This document shows positions 26,902 to 35,926 of a stretch of 64,000 nt of DNA, piece by piece; position 1 is the stretch's first letter; the number at the start of each line of letters is the position of its first letter. Source of the DNA: an uncultured Christensenella sp. (lineage in GTDB: Bacteria; Bacillota; Clostridia; Christensenellales; UBA3700). A model generated the notes under the pieces. The model was not told where the DNA came from and did not search any database. It saw only the letters and a program-made list of their open reading frames with translations. The DNA lies in assembly GCA_910583735.1 (NCBI GenBank), contig CAJTXS010000003.1, positions 75,043-139,042 on the forward strand, read 5' to 3'. The position numbers and the translations under genes were made by a program.

Positions 26902-27105
26902 ATGGAAAAATTTTCGGAAAGATTAAAAGAATTAAGACAAGAAAAGGGATTGTCGATTCAGGGACTGGCTAAAGAAGTTAAAATAAGTTCGTCATCTCTA
27001 TGTCGTTGGGAAAATTGCCAAGCGGATGTAAAAGGCTCTCAACTCGTTATACTCGCCGCATATTTCGGCGTTACTATCGATTACTTAATGGGCTTGGAAG
27101 ATTAA
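26902..27105 (+). CDS. Small XRE-family repressor, orphan
   Basis: 67 aa, again exactly the size of the two switch repressors (begins MEKFSERLKELRQEKG, ends DYLMGLED) but with a different recognition helix (SSSSLCRWENC). No divergent small HTH partner and no operator triplet is visible around it. Its target is unknown. Confidence 0.8.
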   Translation: MEKFSERLKELRQEKGLSIQGLAKEVKISSSSLCRWENCQADVKGSQLVILAAYFGVTIDYLMGLED

Positions 27106-27584
27106 TAATCTATAAAATATTTTTTTAATTTTCCCGCATACAACGGCGCGCTGCTATGATACATATATTAAGTTAATAAATTTCTTATTCGTTTTTTATT
27201 GTCGTATATTTATTACGCCTGAGACTTGCGCGAACTTTATCTTTTTATCGGGAGTAGCGCTTGGCATTATTCGCCTGTCAAAAGACGCTAAAAAAAGAAT
27301 ATGCCGCTAATTAACGCGGGAGCTAAGAAGGTATTAAATTTCCGAAAGCCGGTAGATTTGTTTAACTTTTTCTCATCTAAGCGTTGCGCTTGGTTTAACA
27401 ATTCATACGATTGCGCAGTCGGTTTGACAATACACCGCAGATAATTAAATGCGGAAAGCGCGCTTTCTTTGTAATCAACTTTGTATTAAATAAATTAAAA
27501 TCAGTGTGAGCTTCGGTTTTTCCGACTTTATGGATGCGGTCAATATCGGGAGCGCTTTTTTAATTTATGTTAAGTATGCTCGGC
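27106..27584. other. Intergenic, no recognised feature
   Basis: About 480 AT-rich bases between the orphan repressor and the CDF transporter promoter. No gene, RNA or repeat found. Confidence 0.4.
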
Positions 27585-27613
27585 TTGTAAATGCCAACGC
27601 TATGTGTTATAAT
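27585..27613 (+). promoter_or_regulatory. Promoter of the CDF transporter
   Basis: TTGTAA, 17 bases, TATAAT, 32 bases before the ATG at 27646. No metal riboswitch is recognisable upstream. Confidence 0.65.
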
Positions 27614-27645
27614 GTAACTCTATTTCAATCTATAGCGTAATAATC

Positions 27646-28815
27646 ATGGGAAAACTGCTGCTGAAACTATTTGTTAAAGACTATAAAGACACCGACAATC
27701 CCGTCGTAAGAGAGCGTTACGGCAAGCTGTCCGGTATAGTCGGCTTGCTCATCAACTGCGTACTTTCCGCAGCCAAGATTGCCGCGGGCGCGATTACAGG
27801 CGTAATCTCCGTGCTTGCGGACGGTCTCAACAACCTGTCCGATTGCGGCAGCAACGTCGTGTCGGTGATAGGCTTTAAGATGGCGGGCAAGCCTGCGGAT
27901 AAGGAGCATCCTTACGGACATCAGCGTATGGAGTACGTCGCGTCCATGATTGTCTCGCTTATTATCCTCGTAGTAGCTTTCGAGCTCGCTGTGGAGTCGG
28001 TTAATAAGATTATTTCGCCCGAGCCATTCGAGTTCTCCGTATTCACACTCGTCATACTGTGCGTGTCGGTTGCCGCCAAGCTGTGGATGTTTTTCTTCAA
28101 CAGACGGCTGGGCAAGGCGATATCTTCCGACATGCTCAAGGCTACGGCTGTCGACAGCATTACGGACGTCATGGCGACTACCGCCGTGATAGTCGCGTTC
28201 GTAATCTCATATTACACGGGCGTAAATCTCGACGGATATATGGGCTGCGTTGTAGCTATTATAGTGGCTGCGGCGGGCATAGGACTGATCAGAAAGACCA
28301 TGAGCAGGCTGGTAGGGCAGGCGCCCGACAGCAAGATGGTCAAGGATATCAAAGAGCGCATCATGTCATTCGACGGCGTGATAGGTATACACGACCTCAA
28401 TGTGCACAGCTACGGGCAGAGCAAGTTTTACGCAACGGCGCACGTGGAGTGCGACGCGGCTATGTCCGTGATGGACGCGCATACGCTGGCGGACAATATC
28501 GAGCATGACTTTGTCACCAATACCGATATCGTGCTGGTGGTGCATATAGACCCCGTAGTGCTCGACGACCCCGAGAATAACCGCTATCACGAAATGGTAT
28601 GTCGCATAGTAAAAGACATCGATGCGGAATACGACATACACGACTTCAGGACGGTCAAGTCCCCGCAGGGAGTTAAGCTCATATTCGACGTGGGTATACC
28701 TTTCGGCGGCGCGCTTTCGGAGAAGCAGATAGAGGCGGCAATCGCGGATAAGGTCGCAGCGCAAGACAGCTCGCTGTCGGTAATTGCCACCGTCGAGAAG
28801 CAGCTTGTCGAGTAA
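27646..28815 (+). CDS. Cation diffusion facilitator (CDF) metal efflux protein
   Basis: 389 aa. Six membrane helices in the first ~220 residues; the metal sites are visible as DGLNNLSDCGSN in helix II and HPYGHQRMEY, with a further D-x-x-D-x-MAT block (VDSITDVMATTAV) in helix V. The C-terminal cytoplasmic dimerisation domain (about 225-300) is followed by an unusual extra ~85 residues. CDF proteins export Zn, Mn or Fe in exchange for protons. DD-x-type sites are compatible with Mn, but I do not assign the metal. Confidence 0.9.
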   Translation: MGKLLLKLFVKDYKDTDNPVVRERYGKLSGIVGLLINCVLSAAKIAAGAITGVISVLADGLNNLSDCGSNVVSVIGFKMAGKPADKEHPYGHQRMEYVASMIVSLIILVVAFELAVESVNKIISPEPFEFSVFTLVILCVSVAAKLWMFFFNRRLGKAISSDMLKATAVDSITDVMATTAVIVAFVISYYTGVNLDGYMGCVVAIIVAAAGIGLIRKTMSRLVGQAPDSKMVKDIKERIMSFDGVIGIHDLNVHSYGQSKFYATAHVECDAAMSVMDAHTLADNIEHDFVTNTDIVLVVHIDPVVLDDPENNRYHEMVCRIVKDIDAEYDIHDFRTVKSPQGVKLIFDVGIPFGGALSEKQIEAAIADKVAAQDSSLSVIATVEKQLVE

Positions 28816-28852
28816 GGCAATATTATTGCGGTTTCATAGCGGACATAGGTAT

Positions 28853-28897
28853 AAAAAGTCCCGCGTCGCAGGTCGCGCTCGCGGGATAATTTTTTTA
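28853..28897. terminator. Bidirectional terminator between CDF transporter and citrate synthase
   Basis: TCCCGCG / CGCGGGA stem with A-tract on the left and T-tract on the right, so it can stop both convergent transcripts. Confidence 0.75.
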
Positions 28898-28913
28898 TTA
28901 AATATCTGCGACT

Positions 28914-30296
28914 TTAATTGCGTTCGTCTATGGGCACGTATTTCTTCTGCCCCGATATGGATATGTAAGAGGGACGGATTATCTTGCCGCCGCTTGCAAT
29001 CTCCTCCAGTCTGTGCGCCGACCAGCCCGCTATACGCGATACCGCAAAGAGGGGCGTGTACAGCTCGCGGTCGAGCTTGAGCATGTCGTATATAAGTCCC
29101 GAATAAAAGTCCACATTGGGGCTTACGCCCTTGTATATCTTGCGCCTTTCGGCAATCAGTTCTCCCGCTATCTTCGCTACGCGGGTGTGGAGCTCGAACT
29201 CTTCTGTCATGTTCTTTTCCGCGGCGAGTTTCATTGCGCAGTCCTTAAGTATGTCGCATCTGGGGTCGGAGAGCGAGTATACGGCATGTCCCATACCGTA
29301 TATCAAGCCCGACTTGTCAAAGACCTCTTTGTCAAGCATCTTGATGAGATAGTCGCGCAAGTTGCCGTCGGTAAAGCCGTGTACGTTCTCTTTTATATTA
29401 TCGAACATCTGCACCACCTTGACGTTAGCGCCGCCGTGCTTTGGACCCTTAAGCGAGCCGAGCGACGCGGCGACGGAAGAGTAAGTGTCGGTGCCCGACG
29501 AGGACACTACGTGCGTGGTGAATGTGGAATTGTTGCCGCCGCCGTGCTCCGCGTGCAGTATCAGACAGATATCCAGCACCATAGCTTCCAGTTCCGTGAA
29601 CTTATTGTCGTCGCGTAATATGTACAGCAGATTTTCCGCCGTAGAGAGCGAGGGGTCGGGCTTGTGTATGTACAGCGAACACTCGGTATTATAGTATTTG
29701 TAAGCGTTGTTGCTGTACACGGTCAGCAACGGGAATCGGGCGATAAGCTGCAAGCTCTGTCTCAATACATTGGATACGGATACCTTTTCCGCCTGTCTGT
29801 CGTAGGAGTATAGGTTGAGTACGCAGCGCGCCAACATGTTCATCATATCGCGCGAGGGCGACTTCATGATGATGTCGCGGACGAAGTTGGTGGGCAGCAG
29901 CCTATAGTCGCACAGCATGTCCGAAAAGTGCTTCAAGTCTTCCGCCGACGGCAACTTGCCGAAGAGCAACAGATACGCCGTCTCTTCGAATCCGTATCTC
30001 TTCCTCTGTATAAATCCGTCCACTAAGTCGGACACATTGTATCCGCGGTAATACAGCTCTCCTTTGCAGGGCGCTTTTTCGCCCTTGTCGTCTTTCTTGA
30101 ACGAAATAATTTCCGATATTTCCGTCAGTCCGCACACTACGCCGTTGCCGTTGATATCTCTCAATCCTCGCTTGACGTCGTACTTCTGATACAGCTTGGG
30201 ATTGATGGCTATGCCTTTGCCGTTGAGCTTGGCGAGCCTCGATATCTCCGCGTGGTGCTTCTTTTCTAAGTTCTCTTGATATTCTTTATAATCCAT
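28914..30296 (-). CDS. gltA: Citrate synthase
   Basis: 460 aa from the ATG at 30296 with an AGAGG site; the frame stays open upstream to 30512 but that stretch is not citrate synthase. Catalytic blocks are present: H in ILHAEHGGGNNSTF, H in GMGHAVY and D in VDFYSG. It condenses acetyl-CoA and oxaloacetate, here probably to make glutamate precursors through a partial TCA branch. No aconitase or isocitrate dehydrogenase gene is adjacent. The N-terminal ~60 residues are characteristic of the clostridial long form. Confidence 0.92.
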   Translation of the reverse strand: MDYKEYQENLEKKHHAEISRLAKLNGKGIAINPKLYQKYDVKRGLRDINGNGVVCGLTEISEIISFKKDDKGEKAPCKGELYYRGYNVSDLVDGFIQRKRYGFEETAYLLLFGKLPSAEDLKHFSDMLCDYRLLPTNFVRDIIMKSPSRDMMNMLARCVLNLYSYDRQAEKVSVSNVLRQSLQLIARFPLLTVYSNNAYKYYNTECSLYIHKPDPSLSTAENLLYILRDDNKFTELEAMVLDICLILHAEHGGGNNSTFTTHVVSSSGTDTYSSVAASLGSLKGPKHGGANVKVVQMFDNIKENVHGFTDGNLRDYLIKMLDKEVFDKSGLIYGMGHAVYSLSDPRCDILKDCAMKLAAEKNMTEEFELHTRVAKIAGELIAERRKIYKGVSPNVDFYSGLIYDMLKLDRELYTPLFAVSRIAGWSAHRLEEIASGGKIIRPSYISISGQKKYVPIDERN

Positions 30297-30408
30297 CGTT
30301 ACCTCTGATATTTTACCTGTATATTTTAGACGAAAAGGCGCGGCTTTGTCAAGGCGAGAGGTTTTGCCTTGGCGGCGTACAATGCTTAAAATTGTCGCTG
30401 CGGCATGC

Positions 30409-30429
30409 AAAAACCGCCTTATCGGCGGT
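30409..30429 (-). terminator. Terminator after the thioesterase gene
   Basis: On the minus strand ACCGCC / GGCGGT pair around a short loop and are followed by TTTTT. Confidence 0.7.
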
Positions 30430-30468
30430 GTTTTCGCTCTTTTATATAATGTTTGTAAATCTTTTTCG

Positions 30469-30972
30469 TCACTCGATTGGGGGCAGGGAAATGTCTTGCA
30501 CGCCGTCGTCAATGTATACGTTAAGCTCTTCGTCCATGTCTGCGTTGCATATGACTTTGGCTGGCATCTTGAGGTATGTTACGTCAGCTTCAGCGAGCAG
30601 CTTGCCGTCGGTATCGGTTATATTCGCTACAGCCGTGTAGCCGCGCTTGGAGTTGCTTACAAGACGCGCCGTGCCGATAAGCTCTTGCTCGTAGGGCACC
30701 GGCTTTCTGAACCTAACTTCTATCTTGGTGGTGACGGCGAGCATTTCGGGCTCTACGGTCCATATCACTCGTCCGGCCAGCTCGTCCAGCATGCAGGTTA
30801 TCATGCCGCCGTGCACTCTCTCGGGGTAGCTCTGATGCTCTTGGCTGTACTTGAATACGGTGCGGACGCTGCCGTCCTCCATTTCGTAGAATGGCGCCTT
30901 TACGCCGAGCGCGTTGTCTACTCCGCATATAATGCACATCTTGCTGTTGTTTTGCTTTCTGATTACCTTCAT
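30469..30972 (-). CDS. Hotdog-fold acyl-CoA thioesterase (PaaI/DUF4442-like)
   Basis: 167 aa. The hotdog helix motif HGGMITCMLDELAGR lies near residues 55-69, preceded by an N-terminal CxxCG pair (MCIICGVDN) that is common in this clostridial group. Members hydrolyse acyl-CoA or acyl-ACP thioesters; the natural acyl chain is unknown. Single gene with AGGAG before the start. Confidence 0.83.
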   Translation of the reverse strand: MKVIRKQNNSKMCIICGVDNALGVKAPFYEMEDGSVRTVFKYSQEHQSYPERVHGGMITCMLDELAGRVIWTVEPEMLAVTTKIEVRFRKPVPYEQELIGTARLVSNSKRGYTAVANITDTDGKLLAEADVTYLKMPAKVICNADMDEELNVYIDDGVQDISLPPIE

Positions 30973-31280
30973 ATCTTCTCCTTATCCCATGCCGACGCGC
31001 GCCGACCTCTCTCGGTCTCGGTTTGCGAACAGTATCTACAATACTTTTCGGACTGTCGCTCTTAAGCGAGAGTATTGCAGTCGGCTATATCGATTGCGGC
31101 TTTGCTAAATATAAGTATACACCTTAAGCCGCAACTAAAGCAACGCATGGCGCTTCGGGCGCGCAATTATCGCAGGCAGCGATTGCATTACGATAAATTT
31201 CGCGTTAAGGATACACAAACGGTATTATTTGCTGTATAATTATTATAACAGTCAACCGCTTGATTTAAGGAGGGCGATTT
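30973..31280. other. Intergenic, contains an imperfect hairpin
   Basis: About 310 bases between divergent genes. A GACTG...CAGTC inverted repeat enclosing a CGCT/AGCG hairpin lies near 31050-31085. A TATAAT at 31235 without a good -35 box probably serves the gene at 31281. Confidence 0.35.
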
Positions 31281-31868
31281 ATGGACAACAGAGTGGTTAC
31301 CGTCAGCAGAGAGTTCGGCAGCGGCGGACGCACCATTGGCAGACAGCTTGCAGCCAAGCTGAATATTCCCTGTTACGATTACGAGCTTATCGACAAGGTA
31401 GCGGAAGAGAGCGGCTTTGCACGCAGCTATATAGCAGAGCACGGCGAGTATGCCGCGTACGGCAGCAGGATAGGCAACGCGTTGCTGTCGGGACACTTCG
31501 TCAACGGAGTAGCCAATCAAGACTTCCTGTGGATAGCTCAGCGCAAGGTGATAACAGATCTCGCGGAGCAGGGACCTTGCGTGATCGTCGGCAGGTGCGC
31601 GGATTATATCCTCAAGGACAATCCCAATCTGCTTAAGGTCTTTATTCATTCGGATTTGGATTCCAGAGCGGAGCGCATTGTCAAGCTGTACGGAGAGAGC
31701 GACGTAGCTCCCCTTAAGCGTCTAAAGGACAAAGACAAGCGCCGCGCCGCATACTATCGCTACTATACCGACATGGAGTGGGGCGTCGCCAAGAATTACG
31801 ACATCTCGCTCGACAGCGGCAGACTTGGCATAGATAAATGCGTGGAGCTGCTCGCGCAGCTGTATTGA
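31281..31868 (+). CDS. Cytidylate kinase-like P-loop protein
   Basis: 195 aa. The P-loop variant REFGSGGRTIGRQLA at about 10-24 and the CYDYELIDK block are typical of the 'AAA family / cytidylate kinase-like' group of gut Clostridia. The group resembles CMP kinase but lacks the full CMP-binding insertion; the true substrate is unproven. Good AGGAGG site. Own transcription unit just before the polysaccharide locus. Confidence 0.83.
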   Translation: MDNRVVTVSREFGSGGRTIGRQLAAKLNIPCYDYELIDKVAEESGFARSYIAEHGEYAAYGSRIGNALLSGHFVNGVANQDFLWIAQRKVITDLAEQGPCVIVGRCADYILKDNPNLLKVFIHSDLDSRAERIVKLYGESDVAPLKRLKDKDKRRAAYYRYYTDMEWGVAKNYDISLDSGRLGIDKCVELLAQLY

Positions 31869-31888
31869 GTGACTGTTAAGGATATCGC

Positions 31889-31916
31889 AAGACAGTGATT
31901 ATTATCTTGTCTTTTT
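31889..31916 (+). terminator. Weak terminator after the cytidylate kinase-like gene
   Basis: A six-pair stem AAGACA / TGTCTT runs into TTT. The -35 box of the next promoter overlaps its right arm. Confidence 0.45.
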
Positions 31917-31936
31917 GGTTGTGTATGCGATATAAT
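31907..31936 (+). promoter_or_regulatory. Promoter of the polysaccharide locus
   Basis: TTGTCT, 18 bases, TATAAT, 32 bases before the aminotransferase start. Confidence 0.6.
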
Positions 31937-31968
31937 TGATACAAATAATCGTTAATAAGGAGACAGCG

Positions 31969-33165
31969 ATGAACATTAAGTTCTCTCCGCCGGATATTAG
32001 TAAGGAAGAAATCGACGAAGTCGTAGACACGTTGAAATCGGGCTGGATTACGACCGGTCCCAAGACAGCGGAATTCGAAAGGCAGATAGCCGCCTATTGT
32101 AATACTGCGAGGTCCGTGTGCTTAAACTCCGCTACTGCGGGACTGGAATTGATATTGAGATTCCTCGGCATAGGAGAGGGAGACGAGGTCATTACCAGCG
32201 CGTATACTTACACCGCATCCGCAAGTGTTATCCGACATGTGGGAGCAAAAATCGTATTGGTGGACACCGATAAAGATAATTTCTATATCTCCGCAGATAA
32301 TGTCCGCCGCGCCGTAACAGATAAGACTAAAGCGATAATAGGCGTAGACTTTGCAGGCGTGGTCGCCGATTATGACAAGTTGTACGAGATAGCGGAGGAA
32401 AAGAGGTCGCTGTATACTCCCTCGAGCGATATGCAGAGAGCAATAGGGAGAGTGGCGATCATAGCCGATGCGGCGCACTCTTTCGGAGCGACGCAGCGCG
32501 GCAAGCGTTCGGGAGAAATAGCCGACTTTACTTCGTTTTCTTTCCACGCGGTCAAGAACCTTACTACTGCGGAAGGCGGCGCCGTTACTTGGCGAGACAT
32601 AGACGGAGTAGACAGCGATTATATCTATACGCAGATTAAGCTCGACAGTCTGCACGGACAGTCCAAGGACGCTTTATCTAAGATGAAGGCGGGCGCTTGG
32701 GAGTACGATATCAAGATGCTCGGCTACAAGTGCAATATGACGGATATTTCCGCAGCTTTGGGACTTGCGCAGCTGAGGCGATACGATGGCTTGCTCGCAA
32801 GACGCAGAGAGATTATAGCAATATATAATTCCGCATTTTCGGGGACATGTATTGCGCCTGTGCCTCACGATACCGCTTGCGGCAGCGGCAGCGGTCACTT
32901 GTATATTACCAGAATAGACGGCATAGACGAGAGCCGTCGCAACGAGATAATTACTAAGATGGCGGAGGCGGGTATCGCTACCAACGTGCATTACAAGCCC
33001 CTTGCGATGTTCGAGGGATACAAGGCGTTGGGCTTTGATATATCCGACTATCCCAACGCATACGACCTCTATCGTAACGAAATTTCGTTGCCACTGCACA
33101 CGTTGCTCACCGACGAGGAAGCAAAGTATGTCGCAGACAAGCTAAAGGAGATTGTAGGTGTATAG
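31969..33165 (+). CDS. DegT/DnrJ/EryC1/StrS sugar aminotransferase
   Basis: 398 aa from ATG 31969 with GGAGAC upstream. The fold is a PLP sugar aminotransferase with the Schiff-base lysine in FHAVKNLTTAEGG. It transfers an amino group to a keto-sugar nucleotide. The pairing with a PglC-like transferase that starts eight bases before its stop suggests a PglE-like enzyme making a UDP-4-amino sugar. The dehydratase (PglF) and acetyltransferase (PglD) expected in that pathway are not in this window. Confidence 0.85.
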   Translation: MNIKFSPPDISKEEIDEVVDTLKSGWITTGPKTAEFERQIAAYCNTARSVCLNSATAGLELILRFLGIGEGDEVITSAYTYTASASVIRHVGAKIVLVDTDKDNFYISADNVRRAVTDKTKAIIGVDFAGVVADYDKLYEIAEEKRSLYTPSSDMQRAIGRVAIIADAAHSFGATQRGKRSGEIADFTSFSFHAVKNLTTAEGGAVTWRDIDGVDSDYIYTQIKLDSLHGQSKDALSKMKAGAWEYDIKMLGYKCNMTDISAALGLAQLRRYDGLLARRREIIAIYNSAFSGTCIAPVPHDTACGSGSGHLYITRIDGIDESRRNEIITKMAEAGIATNVHYKPLAMFEGYKALGFDISDYPNAYDLYRNEISLPLHTLLTDEEAKYVADKLKEIVGV

Positions 33166-33760
33166 ATTTTTTAAGCGTTGCTTTGACCTATTCAGTTCCT
33201 TTTTCGGAATATTGCTGTTGTCGCCGATATTCTTGATAGTGGCTATAGCTATCAAGTGCTCGTCCAAGGGACCGGTACTCTTTAAGCAAGAGCGCGTAGG
33301 CAAGGGCGGTAAGACCTTTAAGATAATGAAGTTTCGCTCTATGATCGTAGACGCGGAAGCAAAAGGCATGCAGATTACCACCGACGGAGACAATCGTATA
33401 ACCAAGGTGGGTAAATTCATACGCAAGACCAAGATTGACGAGCTCCCGCAGCTGTTCAATGTATTCATAGGTCAGATGAGCTTCGTCGGTCCGCGTCCGG
33501 AAGTGCCTAAATATGTCGCGATGTATAATGAGGAGCAGAGACAAGTATTGAGCGTTAAGCCGGGCATTACGGACTTGGCTTCCATAGAGTTTCGCAACGA
33601 GAACGATTTGCTTGACGGCGACGACGATCCCGAGACTAAATATATTCAAGAGATTATGCCTGCTAAGTTGGAGCTCAACCTCAAGTATATCAGTAAGGCG
33701 GGTTTTTTCTACGATATAGGGCTGATATTCAAGACCATAGGCAAAGTAATAAGCGAGTAA
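33158..33760 (+). CDS. Initiating phosphoglycosyl transferase (PglC/WcaJ C-terminal type)
   Basis: 200 aa from a GTG overlapping the aminotransferase. It has one N-terminal re-entrant membrane helix (FSSFFGILLLSPIFLIVAI), the KMRSM-like FKIMKFRSM block, the catalytic DE pair in KTKIDELPQLFNV and the PRPE motif (GPRPEVPKY). Such monotopic enzymes put the first phospho-sugar on undecaprenyl phosphate and so start the repeat unit of a capsule or glycan. Size equals stand-alone PglC. Confidence 0.9.
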   Translation: MYRFFKRCFDLFSSFFGILLLSPIFLIVAIAIKCSSKGPVLFKQERVGKGGKTFKIMKFRSMIVDAEAKGMQITTDGDNRITKVGKFIRKTKIDELPQLFNVFIGQMSFVGPRPEVPKYVAMYNEEQRQVLSVKPGITDLASIEFRNENDLLDGDDDPETKYIQEIMPAKLELNLKYISKAGFFYDIGLIFKTIGKVISE

Positions 33761-33783
33761 TTTTTAATTCAATCAATCAATAT

Positions 33784-33818
33784 CGGCGTTTAGGCGCGAT
33801 GCGCGGACGCCGTTTTTT
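33784..33818 (+). terminator. Intrinsic terminator after the initiating transferase
   Basis: CGGCGT / ACGCCG enclosing a second GCGC hairpin, then TTTTTT. It splits the locus into two transcription units. Confidence 0.7.
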
Positions 33819-34174
33819 ATTGCGGCGATAAGTCTATGAGTGGTACCGTTCGCGGTATGTCGAGTACGTATCGTGTATTTATTTTTTATATTTTCGCTCG
33901 TTTTCTATTCAAAAAGCGTGTTGCGTCTTACTTAAGTCATTGGCAATATTAATCGAAGGCTTAAATGTCTATGCTAAAAGCGCTGCTTCAATTACTATTT
34001 ATTTGGTTAAAGTATATGCGCTTCTTGCAATATTCTTGCTTACTGTGGTATACTGATTAATATAATATATATTTATACAAGAAAATGCGCGCGCATTAAT
34101 TAGAAATATTTGCTCGATGCGAGCCACAGAAAGAGCATGCTTAAAGGAAGGCATAAAAGTAAAGGGATAAGGAA
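33819..34174. other. Intergenic leader of the main polysaccharide operon
   Basis: About 355 AT-rich bases. It has a promoter at 34025, a perfect 14-bp palindrome AATGCGCGCGCATT at 34084-34097 in the expected leader, and a GCTCG/CGAGC hairpin near 34112. No gene seen. Confidence 0.5.
34025..34054 (+). promoter_or_regulatory. Promoter of the main polysaccharide operon
   Basis: TTGCAA, 18 bases, TATACT. The resulting leader is about 115 nt and includes the 34084 palindrome, which may have a regulatory role. Confidence 0.6.
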
Positions 34175-35035
34175 ATGAGCGATAGCAATATTAAGTTTTC
34201 CGTATTGATGTCGGTGTATTGCAAGGAAAAGCCTGAGTTTTTCGACAGAGCGCTTGCAAGCATTTATGACCAGACGGTAAAGGCGGACGAGTGGGTAATT
34301 GTCAAGGACGGTCCTATTACGGCAGAGCTTGAGGAAGTCATCGACAAGTATGCCGCTTATCCCGATATTACTATTAAACAAGTGCAGCTCGAGACCAATA
34401 TGGGACTTGGCTTGGCGCTTGCTCACGGAGTACCCGAGTGCTCCAACGAGCTCATTGCCCGCATGGATACCGACGATATCAGCGTGCGCAACAGATTTGA
34501 ATTGCAGCTGAAAGAGTTCGAGCAAGACCCCGAACTCGATATATGCGGCGGACATATTATAGAGTTCGAAGAGGATGAGAACGAGTTCGTTGCCGAGCGC
34601 AGAGTTCCGCTTACGCAGGATGATATAGCCGATTATCAGAGGAGTCGCAGCGCGTTCAATCACGTCACCGTGATGTTGCGCAAGAGCAAGGTCCTCGAGT
34701 CGGGCAACTATAAGGACGCCCCGCTTATGGAGGACGATATGCTGTGGGTGGATATGTTGCAGCACGGGGCTAAGTGCATGAATATCGATAAGTATCTGTG
34801 CAAAGTGCGCACCAATAGAGATATGATTGCCCGTCGCGGCGGACTGTCCTATTACAAGAAGTATAAGCGTACTCGCAAGATGATATATAAGACGGGTTAT
34901 ATATCCCGCTTCCAGTACGTCAAGAACAACTTTATTCAATTAATCGTATGTATAATGCCGAGCTTTTTGCGTAAGTTTGTGTTTTTCAAGCTGATACACA
35001 AGAAGCCGCCCGCGCTTACCGAGGCGATTAATTAG
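34175..35035 (+). CDS. Glycosyltransferase family 2
   Basis: 286 aa. GT-A fold with SVLMSVYCKEKPEFFDRALAS at the N-terminus, WVIVKDGP, and a DTDD metal motif (RMDTDDIS, about 92-99), then an ED in the acceptor region (LMEDDMLWV). It adds a sugar to the lipid-linked repeat unit; donor unknown. First gene after the operon promoter. Confidence 0.85.
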   Translation: MSDSNIKFSVLMSVYCKEKPEFFDRALASIYDQTVKADEWVIVKDGPITAELEEVIDKYAAYPDITIKQVQLETNMGLGLALAHGVPECSNELIARMDTDDISVRNRFELQLKEFEQDPELDICGGHIIEFEEDENEFVAERRVPLTQDDIADYQRSRSAFNHVTVMLRKSKVLESGNYKDAPLMEDDMLWVDMLQHGAKCMNIDKYLCKVRTNRDMIARRGGLSYYKKYKRTRKMIYKTGYISRFQYVKNNFIQLIVCIMPSFLRKFVFFKLIHKKPPALTEAIN

Positions 35036-35074
35036 AGTAGCATTTTGTTGGCGGAAGCATAGCGCAAGGAGAAG

Positions 35075-35926
35075 ATGGGGACTGTTATGTCAGACAAAGA
35101 GATAGGATTGGACGAGCTTAAGAGGATACAAACTCGATTGCTTTCTTCGGTACACGAAATATGCGAAAGAGAGGGGCTCAGATACTCTATGGGTGGGGGT
35201 ACGCTGCTCGGCGCCGTAAGACATAAGGGCTATATACCGTGGGATGACGATATCGACATAATGATGCCTCGCCCCGACTACGACGCATTTATCAAGTACG
35301 CTACGGAGCATGACGACGTGCCTTTCAAAGTGAGGTCTTACGAGACGGACAAGTCTTATCTCGATTTATCCGCCAAGGTATATGACCCATCTACAATTCT
35401 TAAGGACGACAATATCTTCGGGGGAGAGCAAATAGACGGCGTCGGGATAGACGTATTCGTGATAGACGGGCTTGCGGATACTTACGCTAAGGCGGTTAAG
35501 GCTTTCAGAGCTACGACTTTCAAGCGCGCCTTACTTGTCGCCGCGCATTGGAAGAAGTTCTTCCGCTCCAAGACACACGGTTGGCACCTCGAGCCTGTTC
35601 GCTTTGCGATGTTCGTGCTGAGCAGATTCGTCAATAAGCGCAAGCTGTACGAGGCTATTGTCAGGAAGTATTCGGCAATTGATTTCGACGCGGTCAAGTA
35701 TGCCGCTGCGGTGGGCGGGTCGTATCGCGAGAGGGAGATATTGCCGCAGGAAGTATTTACGAGTTACATTAAGCTGCCTTTCGAGGATCGCGAGTTTTAC
35801 GCCATTGCCGACTACGATAAGTATCTCGGCAGCATTTACGGCGATTATATGAAACTTCCGCCAGAGGACAAGCAGGTGTCGCATCATACGTTCACCGCAT
35901 ATTACAAGGAGCAGGACGGGCAATGA
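35075..35926 (+). CDS. LicD-family phosphotransferase
   Basis: 283 aa (ATG 35075; an in-frame ATG at 35087 is also possible). The LicD signature MGGGTLLGAVRHKGYIPWDD followed by DIDIMMPRPDY is at about residues 37-65 and holds the metal-binding aspartates. LicD proteins move a phospho-alcohol (choline, ribitol, glycerol) from a CDP donor to a surface glycan. The CDP-linked substrate may come from the cytidylyltransferase and SDR pair at 38164-39884. Confidence 0.88.
   Translation: MGTVMSDKEIGLDELKRIQTRLLSSVHEICEREGLRYSMGGGTLLGAVRHKGYIPWDDDIDIMMPRPDYDAFIKYATEHDDVPFKVRSYETDKSYLDLSAKVYDPSTILKDDNIFGGEQIDGVGIDVFVIDGLADTYAKAVKAFRATTFKRALLVAAHWKKFFRSKTHGWHLEPVRFAMFVLSRFVNKRKLYEAIVRKYSAIDFDAVKYAAAVGGSYREREILPQEVFTSYIKLPFEDREFYAIADYDKYLGSIYGDYMKLPPEDKQVSHHTFTAYYKEQDGQ

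Noticed and set aside
27106..27645. Manganese or other metal riboswitch before the CDF transporter
   Set aside because: No conserved riboswitch core could be recognised, and the promoter leaves a leader of only about 25 nt.
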